Shown piece by piece: positions 54,181 through 64,000 of a DNA stretch of 64,000 bases (its first letter is position 1; every line of letters begins with the position of its first letter). Below the pieces are notes generated by a model that was not told the DNA's origin, searched no databases, and saw nothing but the letters and a program-made list of their open reading frames with translations. A program made the translations under genes and the position numbers. Source of the DNA: Protea cynaroides (taxonomy: Eukaryota; Streptophyta; Magnoliopsida; Proteales; Proteaceae); assembly GCA_028583415.1 (NCBI GenBank), contig CM053266.1, positions 31,692,271 through 31,756,270 on the forward strand, written 5' to 3'.

Positions 54181-54929
54181 GACAATATGAGTCCCAGAAA
54201 TTGAAACCAGAGTCCGGAGGAGTAGATTGTCATTCTGCAGAGTTGGAGTTGAGATGTGCAGCCTGGGCTTAATCCATATGGGCTATCACTCATCTACTAC
54301 ATCTCCAACGTACTTCTAGCGGTACATCTTCGACTGCAAGCCCGGTCCAGCCAGTAAGGGCAGTTCTTTGATGTGTGTCAAGCCGAGGCTGAGTTGAGCC
54401 ATTATAACTCCTTTTTTTCACCTTGAAAATTAAATTGGACAAATCTCAAGTGTGATAAAGGGTGTCAATCGATTGATCTGATCTGAATTTGTGCTGGTTT
54501 TGTACTAACAAACCAGAAACCAAACCATAAAGACCCGGTTTCAGTCTGATTCGGTTTCAAATTTTTTGGGGTTGGGTTAATGGGTTCTTATTGGCCTATT
54601 TTGTTTGGTCAGTTTGGTTTGATTTTATATGTATATATATATTGAAAGATTGGTTTAATGGGCTCTTATCAGTCCAATATCGGATTAGTATTACGATCAG
54701 TCCTGGATTGGATCGGACAAGCCGGATCAGACAGTTCAATCCATTCTTTTTATTTATTGATTTTTCAAGTTTTTTCAAATTGGCAAGTGTTGTTCTTATA
54801 CGATTAAAGAAATAATTTATTAACTTTTAATATTAAAAAAAGAAAGGATTTGGAACACAAATAGGTCCAATGCTAAAATTATAGATATTTTTTTGGTAAA
54901 ATGTTAAAAATTATATTGAAGTTTACATA
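54181..54929. other. Intergenic sequence, repeat-derived
   Basis: 54470-54720 again holds 'ggtgtcaatcgattg' and 'ggtttaatgggctcttatca' words of the module ii family plus a TATATATATA tract (54636-54645). No gene seen. Confidence 0.4.
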
Positions 54930-55430
54930 GGGGTGTTAATTTTGGGAATGAACTGGTAGTTCAGACCAAATTGGCCCGAATTAATTCGAAAGGCCAAAAT
55001 CAATTCAGACCGAACTGTTACTGAACATGTTTCGGGTTGAGGTATGATATATCCTATCGGTCTTGGTTTGGTCTAAGTTAGTTTGAAACCGGCCCAAAAA
55101 ATAGATCGATAAGCCCGAACCTGAAAATGGCTTAAACAAAACTGATTTAGACCGAGTAGTACACCTTAGCTTTACTAGTTCAACCTTCTAATTGGTCGTA
55201 ACGGATTTCCTACCAGGCTTTCAACCCGAACCAGCCCGAATGAGCCCAATAACAACTTGATAAGCTAAGCATGATAGCAACCCGCATCAGACCGGCCCAC
55301 TAGCTAATGTGCATAGTGTAGCCCACCCAGCCCAAACCTCTTAATGGGCATGTTTCGATCAATGCCTATAAAGGCCGACACCGATTTGGCGAGGACTGTA
55401 ACTGGCCCGTTGATAGATGAATGTAAGGGT
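54930..55430. mobile_element. Noncoding element, copy 2 (related to 41031-41494)
   Basis: It starts GGGGTGTTAATTTTGG and runs collinear with 41031-41490 at moderate divergence, ending near the 'actggcccgttgat' phrase. Same orientation. The right end joins module v-like sequence ('aagggtgtcaatcggttgg') at about 55427. Confidence 0.6.
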
Positions 55431-56000
55431 GTCAATCGGTTGGTCTCGATCAGGCTTAATCAGTCACCACCAATTTAATACCTTGCACTGTGACCAGCAT
55501 GTTTAACTAGTTGGTCATCGTTTCTGAGACACAGACAAGTTTATAATCGCTTTAATCGGTCTCGGTCCTTAATCAATCAAATCGATCTATTAACGGGCTT
55601 CAGTAATGCAAACCAACAGGTCTATAATCGGGTATGCTATTCAGTTTTATGTAAATTGTCCCAATCCTGCAAACCAAGTTACAATGAAAAATGCACAATC
55701 CTTGGCGTATGTTCTCTTATAATTGTTCATTATTTTATCTAGATTTACAACATTATAGTCTATTTTAATTCTTAATTAAAAGAACATAGCCTAAATGAAG
55801 AAGAAGAATGAGAGACATTTAACTATTTAGGATTTAAACCTTTAAAGATTTTTCTTAATTATCATTTAATCGGTCAATCTTGGTTCAACCCACAATTGAT
55901 CAGTGCGATTAGGCAATTGAAGGGCTACACTCTTACATAAAGATTGATGTAGAAGAACCCATCTTATTAGCAAATTCATGGAGCTTGATTTCCAAATTAG
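55430..56000 (-). repeat. Inverted copy of composite-repeat module v
   Basis: Reverse complement resembles 52550-53210 and 59300-59980: landmarks 'cttagttaaa', 'attcttcttcttcatttagg' and 'ctgacc-GAGACC-gaccg'. It lies in the opposite orientation to the module v copies of units A and B. Confidence 0.55.
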
Positions 56001-56038
56001 GAAGTCCTAAGCGCAATGAAAAGAACATTCACAATAGG

Positions 56039-56270
56039 GATCCGCATCCTCTCCTACCAAAGGGTTCCGGGGACGGGACAAGGGGCCGAACTTGCCTTGG
56101 ATGACCGCCGGGGGGCTCTCGGTGAACCGAGACCCACGTCCGAACCGACACCAACCCGAGGCCGAGCGGGGTGTCGGCTCAAACGTGGGTCTCGGATTCA
56201 CCCAAGAACCACGTGGCGGCCATCCGAGATAGGTTGTCACATCCTCCCAGAACCAGTGGGAGGAGACGAT
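56039..56270. mobile_element. Foldback element of the GGATTC/GTCTCC family, copy 2
   Basis: Ends GGATCCGCATCCTCTCC and GGAGACGATGTGAATCC; arms pair as 'gaccgccggggggctctcgg' and 'gtgaaccgagacccacgt' against 'acgtgggtctcggattcacc'. Flanks TCACAATAG (56030-56038) and TCACAGTAG (after 56270) fit a 9-bp TSD with one change. Noncoding; the antisense ORF 56007-56408 is an artefact of the arms. Confidence 0.8.
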
Positions 56271-56744
56271 GTGAATCCTCACAGTAGTGATCTCATCGGA
56301 TTTCACACCTAACTCCATTAACTGATCATACACATTCATGGCTTGGTGAGGCAACCAATTTTTCTCATTACCAGTCCATGACACCAATCTTTGAAACCCA
56401 TCCTGCATAAAACCTTCTCTACTTCTAACAAATTTCCAGCACTAAATACATCTCAATCAAAGCATTTCAAATTGAAACATCTTGTTAAACTCAGAGAGAG
56501 GCGATAAATCCAGTTCATCTTCATTGGCGAAACATGGATAAGTTTATATTCAGTAACATTCGGTCCTAGTCCCTAATGAGGTGTTATGTTAATCGGTCTA
56601 TTAACTGATTTCAATAATTTAAACCAACCAATCCATAATTGGTTATACTATTTAGTCTTATGGTAACTGTCTCAATTTTGCCAACTAGTCCACAATGGAA
56701 AAAAACACTACCCTTGGCCCATGTCAGTTATAATTGGTCATTAT

Positions 56745-57546
56745 TGTTAGAGAAAAATAATAGTTAATATCAAATCTGACCGTAGGAAGAGAACTTCGGT
56801 TGATCTTTGAGAGAAGAACATATGGCGTGCATCCATGAGATTAGAGATGAAAAAGAAGAAATAACGAAAAATATCAAAAGGAACTCATGTTCGACCTTCT
56901 ATACTGACTTAGATGAGATGTGACGGATTGATGTGGGTAGTTGGACCATTTATGGATTGTCATTAATGCTCATAAATGCTGACAACAACCATAAATGCAA
57001 AGCATGCTGATTTGACCAGCCAAATCACCATATCATGGATCGAATCAACATGAAGTCAGACCATTACTTGGTAAAAGTGTAAGGATATAAACAGACATGA
57101 GAAGATATGAGAGATATAGTTCAAAAGGGGGTCGAAAAAAATTGAGGGGGTCGTAAGCGGCTGACAGAACATCCTAGTGCTGTCCTAGGGGGTCGTAGCC
57201 GCACGAACCTACTATTATCTAGGTAACTGATGATTGAAATAGTCACAGGTATGGAGGAACTTGCTAGTGAAACCTCCTATTGTACCTATATATGTAACAT
57301 GAGGACATCAATGAAAATGATTGAGATTTTCTCCATCACTGAAAGAAAACTTCTCGTATTTGAGTTTTAACACATTTTCATTGTCTTCTATCGAATTCTT
57401 TTGGTTCCTATCTCAGAGAAAGGGAAGATGGTTACAGTGGGCCGTATATTAGGGAACTCTTGTTTATGAAGGAACTCTAGTGTCTCATTGAGAGTTTCAT
57501 ATTGTATGTTTTGAGAAATCTAGTTTAACGGATTCCATCGACAACA
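56745..57546 (+). mobile_element. Solo LTR, 802 bp, probably Copia-type
   Basis: It starts TGTTAG and ends CAACA, with exact 5-bp flanks ATTAT (56740-56744 and 57547-57551), and is absent from the matching place in composite-repeat copy A (near 51040). CTATATATG at about 57287 suggests a plus-strand promoter, followed by a CT-rich leader (57340-57420). TGTTAG...AACA ends are common in plant Copia LTRs, but there is no internal sequence to prove the superfamily. Confidence 0.75.
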
Positions 57547-58897
57547 ATTATTAGTACTACATTCGCAATATAATAGCTTATTTTTCTTAATTAAAAGAAT
57601 AGTCTAAACGAAGAGGGAGAATGACATGAAAAATGAGAGACATTTAGCCATTTAGAGTTTAGGCTTTATGGAATTTAACTTATTGATCATTTAATTAGTT
57701 GGTCTCGGAATTGGACCATAATCAATTGGTGTGGTCAAGCGCTTGACGGGCTGCACTCTTACACTGTGAACAATCAATTAACAATCTGTCTGGGCCTAAA
57801 CCCAACACGTTTTGTAAAAGATGCAAATTAGTTCGGGTTTTAAGAGGTCGTTCCGGTTCAAGAGACATGGTTTGGACTAAAAATTGACACACCTAAATGT
57901 CAAAGGAGCCAGTTTGGTTTGGTTTGATTTTGGTTAAACTGATTTGGTTTCGGCCTTATACACCTCTACCCAATTACTGTTCAACATAAAAAAAAAAAAA
58001 ATTCAATTTCAGGTTTTTATTGGGTTCGTTTAATGGGCTTTTTATCGATCCACAATCGGTTCGGTATCATTTCTGTTTCAGTTTAGTATAAGTATATGTG
58101 TAACAAATTGGCTTAATAGATTCTATTGAGCAATTATCAGACTAGTTTGGTTTTGGTGTTGGTTTCCCATATGTATATTTAATAAAATATTAACTTAATA
58201 AACTCTTATCGGTCTACAATCGAACTGGTTTGATTTCGATCTACTTGGTCCAATATGGTTTTTTATCAATTGATCTAGTCTGATTTTGGTTTTCATTGAG
58301 CTATAAAAACACAATCCAATTCCTATCCAATAATGTTGGATTTCGATTTTATCCCAACAGAATCAGATAAATTCGACTTTGATTTTCGATTTACGTCTAA
58401 ATTTGACAACCCTTCAAATTCTCCCTTACTCTTTCATGTGCCAAATTTGGAAAACTCCATACTTGGAATAAAAGTATAAAACCATAATAAGGGAATAAAA
58501 AATTTTGATAACCCCATCATCAATTGGGAACAAGGTCGATTAGGAGACTTTTCAAAGAAATGTGGACCACAATGAACACATAGAAACTGATATCAACGAT
58601 AAGTTGACATAAAATCGCTTGTCACAGTTCCAGTTCGAAAGACGGGTGTTCAAACACTGTTCTAGTAATCATTATCGATAGATTAGAGGTCAATTCATAT
58701 CAGTATCGGGTCATGATCGATAATAATTATGGATTGAAGATACCAGTATCGATGTCGGTTGATTTTAATTACAGATTAAATATCAAGATCGATCCTAGAT
58801 GTGGAACACAAATGGTCCAATCCTAAAAAGATGGGTATGCGGTCCATGCCAGATAACGATTACTATAATCGATGGTGTTCAAGCCTTCAAGGATAGG

Positions 58898-59141
58898 ATC
58901 CGAATCGTCTCCTCCCTGTACTTTAGGGAAGAGGGAGACGCCCCCGTTGGATGGCCGACACGTGGCTCTCGGAAAAATCCGAGCCTCACGTTCGAGCAGA
59001 CACCTAGCAGACAAGCCGAGCCGACAGGGGGTGTCGGTTCGGACATGGGGCTCAGATGTTCCCGAGAGCCACTTATCGGCCATCCGACAGGGGCATCTCC
59101 CTCCTCCCTATGATACGGGGAGGAGACGATTTGAATCCTCA
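58898..59141. mobile_element. Foldback element of the GGATTC/GTCTCC family, copy 3
   Basis: Ends GGATCCGAATCGTCTCCTCC and GGAGGAGACGATTTGAATCC; inner arms 'ggatggccgacacgtggctc' against 'gagccacttatcggccatcc'. TSD TCAAGGATA flanks both ends. Composite-repeat copy A at 52345-52375 has the empty site (gttcaaggatatgacacttgg), which proves the boundaries within this window. A 9-bp TSD points to a Mutator-like origin. Confidence 0.88.
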
Positions 59142-60059
59142 AGGATATGATACTTGGCCTCATGGTCTAAGTACAAAGGAGGTCAATAATCCATTATCAT
59201 GTGTTATTGGGCCATCTGTTTTAGGCCCATTTTCTAGATATTCTTTACTTAGATTTACAACCACACTTTATCGAAGTAGAGTTGTCAATTTCTGACCCGC
59301 ACCGCATCGTGTCCTTGGAACCGAGCTAATCGATTTAAACCCGGACTGTCATGCATCGTTTACTAAAAATGTTAGGCTTAGTTCTGGACTGATTTTATAT
59401 CGGTTGTTCATTGTGTAAGGGTGTAGCCTGTTGGTCGTTTGATCGTACCGATCGATTATAAACCGTACTCGAGACTGACCGATGAAATGACCATTAAACT
59501 AAATCCCTAAAGACCTAAACCCTAAATACCTAAATATTTCTCATTTCTTCCCCTCATTATCCCTCTTCGTTTAGATTATGTTTTTTTTTATTAAGAACTT
59601 AAAATAAATTATTATACTTTGAATGTGGAATAAATAATGATCTATTACAACATAACATAGGCCAAGGATTGTGTGTGTGTTATTTATTTATTTTTTTAAT
59701 ATTTTTTCCATTGGACCACTTTGGCAGAATTAAGACGATTAGCATAAGACCAAACAACATAATTGATTATGAACCAGTTGGTTTGTATCATTGAAACTCG
59801 TTAATTGACCAATCGGACCAATTAACATAACATAGATTAGGGACTGAGTTCAATCGAACAGAATATAAATGTGTCAATGTTTCACAAATGAGGACCGATT
59901 AATTAAACATATAGGTCACAGTGTAATGTATTAAATTGATGGTGACTGATTAGGCTGACCGAGACCGACCGAGACTTAAATTTTGATACGTACTTATAGT
60001 CCAGCACTAGAATTAAAATATCTGAAATTGAAGGCTTTATCTTTTAGGTTAGACTTCAT

Positions 60060-60320
60060 CATGGATATGTTTATAGAATTGATGCCATCTTCTCCTATGG
60101 GTATTCTAATGCACAGCTTAATAAGTCATTTGTAATCATTTATTATGTTGATCAGAAGACTTAATACTCCCAGCATTTCAACAAAAGATCTGTGGGTGCA
60201 TTTAGGTTAATCCTAATCATTGGTTCCGAACTAAGAACAAGACTTACAAATCGTTGACGATCTCCCTACAAGCACCCGATGAGTCAGAGCTAGACCTTGA
60301 GATAAAGGGGGTAAACTTGT
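60060..60320 (+). pseudogene. Remnant of unrecognised coding sequence, copy B
   Basis: It matches 53230-53525 and 62160-62400 with deletions ('atagaattgatgccatcttc', then 'gatctgtgggtgca', 'cctaatcattggttccgaac', 'gagtcagagctagaccttga'). Broken in all frames. Confidence 0.5.
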
Positions 60321-61099
60321 GAGAAGGAAGTCGAAGGCAAGGTTTTAAATGTCATCCATGGAATATTATTTCGTACCAAATTAGAATCGTATTTTGTACT
60401 AAATTAGAAACCATATTTTATACAAATTAATTATCGTATCAAAAATTAACTGAACCAATACAATAATAGTATTAAATAAACAAATTTTCTACCGATATGA
60501 TATGGGACCTTTCTTCCTTGTGCCGAACCTGATGAGACCTTTGACACGTACCGAATCTTCAACATCACATCAATTGACACTTTGCCACCTCTTTATGCTT
60601 GTGTTCTTAGCATGTAAGATCATTCGGTATGACATTAGTGATCCTACAAGAAATAAAAACCCTTACCATTACGGTTATACGATTTTAATGATTTTTATAC
60701 AATACGAAATACAACTTTTATCTCGTGCAGGTTTCAATTTTTAATTTAGTATGAAAGAAAACTCTAATTTGATACAAAATCTGGTTCTAATTTAGTACGA
60801 AATATACAATTCAATACGTAATTTATATACAAATCAATAATTAAACGGTATGCATTGATATCAATATAAACAATACAATTTTGGTATTAGGTTAAAAAAA
60901 AAACAAGTTATTCTTATTGATTCCCGAGTTGACTCACGGATGAATTAAGGTTATAAAACATAATAGTATCTAATGGATCTATCAAAATGTAGCATGTCTT
61001 GCTATAAGGACTTATTATAGCAATGCAATTTATAAAGTAAAGATATTATGGGAAATTCATAAATAAGAGTAAGATGATAACTTCGTAGATAGGGAGGGG

Positions 61100-61880
61100 G
61101 TTTCTGCAGTTCCGACGGACCAAAAATTGACACCCCTAGGTGTCAAACAAGCAGTTTGATTCGGTTTTGTTAAGACCGATTTTATTTTGGTAGGACCGAT
61201 TTGGTTTTGATCTTATACACCTCAGCCCAATTACTATTGGAATAAAAAAAAAATCAATTTCAGGTTTTATTGGGTTGGTTTAACGGATTCTATCAGTTCG
61301 CAATCGGGTTGTTCTCATTTCGATTTCGACTTATTATATGTATATATAGTAACAAATTGGCTTAATAGATTCTATCAAACCATCATCGGGTTAGTTTGGT
61401 TTTGGTATATATATACTAAAAACTCTTATTGGTCTATGATTGGATTGATTCAATTTCGGTCTTATTACTTTGATTTCGTCTCCCTTTCTCCCTTGTGTCC
61501 CAAACTTGGAAAAGTCTGTACTTGGAATAAAAGTATAAAACCATAATAAAGGTAACAAAAATTCAGATAACCCCCTCATCAATTGGAAACAGATTGGTTC
61601 TGTATCTTTTCAAAGAAATGTGGACCACAAATAAATGCATAAAAACTGAGAAAAATCGTCTTATATTGTTCAATTTATTTAGTCGTGATCTAACTATTAG
61701 AATTCATACAGTATTTACGTCTAATACTCTAATGATATCCAACCATTGGATCATGAATGAACATTGTCCAACAGCAGAAGATGATATAAATCGTTCATAG
61801 AAATTGATATGAATAATAAATTAACACAAATTCGCCTGCCAGAGTTAGGAAGCCAGGTGTTCAAACACTGTTTAAGTAAT
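61100..61880 (+). repeat. Composite repeat, copy C (modules ii-iv)
   Basis: 'gacacccctaggtgtcaaac' at 61130, 'cccaattacta' at 61227, 'cttggaaaagtctgtacttg' and 'agtataaaaccataataaag' at 61505, and 'ccagagttaggaagccaggt' at 61840 match copies A and B. It runs directly into the ORF at 61885 with no module v. Confidence 0.7.
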
Positions 61881-61884
61881 CATT

Positions 61885-62579
61885 ATGGGATTAATTATAT
61901 TAGAGGTCAATCGATATGAATCAAGTCAGCAGTTTGGGAACTTTTTCATGTGGACACGTAAAAGGGCCATAAAAGACATGATGAGATACAGAATTACATA
62001 TAAGAGTGAGAAGCTACAATTATGTCATCTAATCCAATTAATATCTAAATGTCCAAAGTTAGAATGTAATCTCATCAAAAAACTACAAGCAACAGGGGAA
62101 CATTTTTCCAAGGAAATTCAAGGAGATGACAAATATGATTATAGAGTTTCGTGTGTATCAGTGTTGGTCGTTTCAAGAATGCTTATAGAATTGATGCCAT
62201 CTTCTCGTAGGGAATCTCTAATGCACAGCTTAGATGAGTCATCATTTGAAATCATTTATTATGTTGATCAGAAAACTAATGCTCTCAACATACTAGATGA
62301 AATAAGATGGACAACAATAAAAGATCTGTGGGTGCATTGGGGGCTAACCCTAATCATTGGTTCCGAACTAATATGAATCCTAAAACTCAAGCAAAAGATG
62401 TCCACTCTAATGCGATTTCTTCTAAGGACTTTGGTTTGGAAGTCAAGGCCGAGGTTTCAAATGTCATCCTTGAAAAGGTTGGCAATAGTGATTCTACTTT
62501 TACTGCTACAACTGTTTCTGTTACAGATTATGATGATGATGATACAATTGTAGAAATTGAATCTAATGAAATTGTTTGA
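61885..62579 (+). pseudogene. Unrecognised protein-coding remnant, copy C (best preserved, frameshifted)
   Basis: One frame is open from ATG 61885 to 62376 (163 codons) and a second from about 62307 to the stop at 62579. Copies A and B read 'ttgggctaa' or 'tttaggttaa' where this copy has 'ttgggggcta' (about 62338); the two extra G shift the frame. Reading across would join ...DLWVHW to NPNHWFR and an acidic C-terminal tail (TDYDDDDTIVEIESNEIV). The first part contains KCPKLECNLIKKLQ, MLIELMPSSRRESLMH and SFEIIYYVDQKTNA. No signal peptide, membrane helix or known domain is recognised; no function is proposed. It could be a mobile-element-carried or captured plant gene exon. Confidence 0.5.
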
Positions 62580-62925
62580 ATGACAATGGTGTGTGTTTTC
62601 ATTTCAATTTCTAGTTTATTGGCATAGGTTTTCCAATCTTGAATACTATCATTTTATTATATGTTAGTAATCTAGAGATTTTTGGCATTATGTGTGCGTG
62701 TGGTTCATTGAGATTAAATTTTCAATTACTGTTTATTTGTAAATAAGATTAGCTTTTCTTTGCTTTGCTCAATTAATCTATCATGTTCTTGTCAAAATAC
62801 AACAACAATCAATCCATGTGGATGGAGTGGTGGTGGTTCACCTGTTTGACAATTAAAATTTGTTATTGATTGAATTTCTTTCGGGGGAGTATCGGTTTTT
62901 TGTCTTGTAGTGAGACATGAAAAAG

Positions 62926-62959
<34 letters not shown>

Positions 62960-64000
62960 GTCATCATCTACATTAAGAAGTGACAGCAAGATTATCAGTG
63001 GAAAACTTTGTGTATAAATGCAAATTTTTCTTTACATTTTGAATGGTTAGAATCCCGATACTAATTCATCTATGTGGACCCTGTATATTTGGAGGAGAGT
63101 GATTTAACATCCAATGTAATACACTACTATGTATTTAGTACTCAACCAAATTCATTTAACAGAATTATGGTGGGACCCAAGGTATTCAAACTCATGCTTG
63201 AGGTGGTACAAACGAACAACGTATTCTGATATTTTTCTGGCTGGTTCCCTTGATGATTGATGATCACTAGACTTCACAATGATGTATCTTGTTAGTGAGG
63301 ATCTTAATCGGTGATGTAGAGAGAGAAAGTTCACTGTATAATGCTATAATGTAATTATCTCAGAATGGGTTTTTGCTCCTTATCCAAGTATTCGGTAAAA
63401 GGGTTATAAGGGTTTGTTTGGATTCTATTTTTATATCCTGAAATTGCTAGATTAGGAAAAGTCACATTGGTACAATACGTGACGAACATAGTGGTGGTAA
63501 TTAGATTCATTGAATCATCAAGATATTACTATTGACTTAGTAAATCCATTTGATTTTTAAATATAATGATGACCATGGTTATAATGTTAATACCCAACTG
63601 GATTACGATTAATCCAAGATGTTGGCAAATATAGCTTAGTGGCCTATTTAGTTGGTGAACTAATGACTGTTTAATCTAATTTACATTTTATGGATTTAAG
63701 CATGTTTGACGAATGATAATTTATGCATATATGTTTGTAAATATTTGTATAAAGAATTGAATTAAATGCATTAATGTTTCTCATACTGGCCTTGTATGTA
63801 ATATATAAGTGGGAGTGCATGGTTAGAAGTAATAGAAGATATGAGACTGTAAAATTCCCTCCATAAGCCCATTTTTGTGATTGTATGATATTGATTTTGA
63901 GTATAGTATAATCTAAAATTTGTTTGGGGGGTTGTGAAAATGCATATTGCCCATGGAATGTATATTTTAAAGAGAGTTTAAAATAAACGATTTAAGCAAG
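62580..64000. other. AT-rich sequence, no gene seen
   Basis: Short ORFs only. An (ATA)n microsatellite lies at 62926-62956. No RNA gene or bounded repeat recognised. Confidence 0.35.
62926..62956. repeat. (ATA)n microsatellite
   Basis: About ten perfect trinucleotide units. Confidence 0.95.

Larger units (their letters stand above)
56560..60470 (+). repeat. Composite repeat, copy B (interrupted by a solo LTR and a foldback element)
   Basis: Collinear with copy A: 56560-56740 plus 57547-57890 match 50930-51390; 57895-58412 match module ii; 58430-58590 module iii; 58610-58890 and 59142-59280 module iv; 59300-59980 module v; 60040-60320 module vi; 60340-60470 module vii. Extra DNA relative to copy A is the LTR at 56745-57546 and the foldback element at 58898-59141. 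Offset from copy A is about 6.5 kb once insertions are counted. Confidence 0.75.

Noticed and set aside
56007..56408. 133-codon minus-strand ORF
   Set aside because: Most of it reads through the arms of a foldback element; the remainder has no motif.
34519..62956. CRISPR-like arrays
   Set aside because: The regular repeats here are microsatellites or tandem duplications with no spacer structure, and CRISPR is not expected in plant nuclear DNA.

Overview
This window is nuclear DNA of a flowering plant. The evidence is three intron-bearing plant nuclear genes, decayed copies of chloroplast DNA, a Ty3/Gypsy chromovirus, a plant L1-type LINE and many miniature inverted-repeat elements. The AT-rich, repeat-dense background with kilobase introns fits a eudicot or magnoliid-type genome better than a grass, but the species cannot be named from the sequence.

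Three genes are well supported. (1) Chloroplast carbamoyl-phosphate synthase large subunit (carB), minus strand 16625-26338, three exons, predicted 1201 aa; its 5.5-kb first intron uses a GC donor and holds a fossil plastid trnK fragment. (2) A ureidoglycolate hydrolase/lyase-type gene, plus strand 30910-36714, three exons, about 190 aa; its terminal exon is duplicated in tandem. It lies head-to-head with carB, with 4.6 kb between the start codons. (3) A TETRASPANIN-8-like gene, minus strand 41915-44322, two exons, 285 aa. carB supplies carbamoyl phosphate for arginine and pyrimidine synthesis; the ureidoglycolate gene belongs to purine/ureide breakdown. Nothing in the sequence shows that the three are co-regulated.

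Layout. 1-3017: AT-rich repeats, including a tandem duplication of a chimera between plastid atpA and ycf1 fragments. 3018-12302: nested retroelement. A solo LTR (plus strand, TSD CCAAC/CCATC) is split by a related chromovirus in the opposite orientation (3280-10371, TSD TAAGG) that has lost gag, its primer-binding site and part of one LTR. 12303-14155: the interrupted host repeat, itself hit by a Tourist-like element whose 1.15-kb body is one giant hairpin of GGT/ACC triplets. 14156-16520: 3' flank of carB. 26339-30909: intergenic, with a 146-bp tandem duplication and three foldback/MITE elements. 36715-41914: intergenic, with small inverted-repeat elements. 44323-47750: tetraspanin upstream region and a 1.7-kb element bounded and filled by GTATCGATAC-type motifs with a 9-bp TSD. 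47751-50594: 5'-truncated LINE with TSD. 50900-62600: three or more degenerate copies of a composite repeat, interrupted by foldback elements and a solo LTR; each copy carries a remnant of one unrecognised coding sequence, best preserved at 61885-62579 but frameshifted there. 62600-64000: AT-rich, no gene seen.

No complete RNA gene and no CRISPR array were found. The most unusual items are the duplicated terminal exon, the triplet-repeat foldback element, the chimeric plastid insertion, and the palindrome-rich LTR and transposon ends. All coordinates and junctions were read by eye; no alignment or database search was possible.
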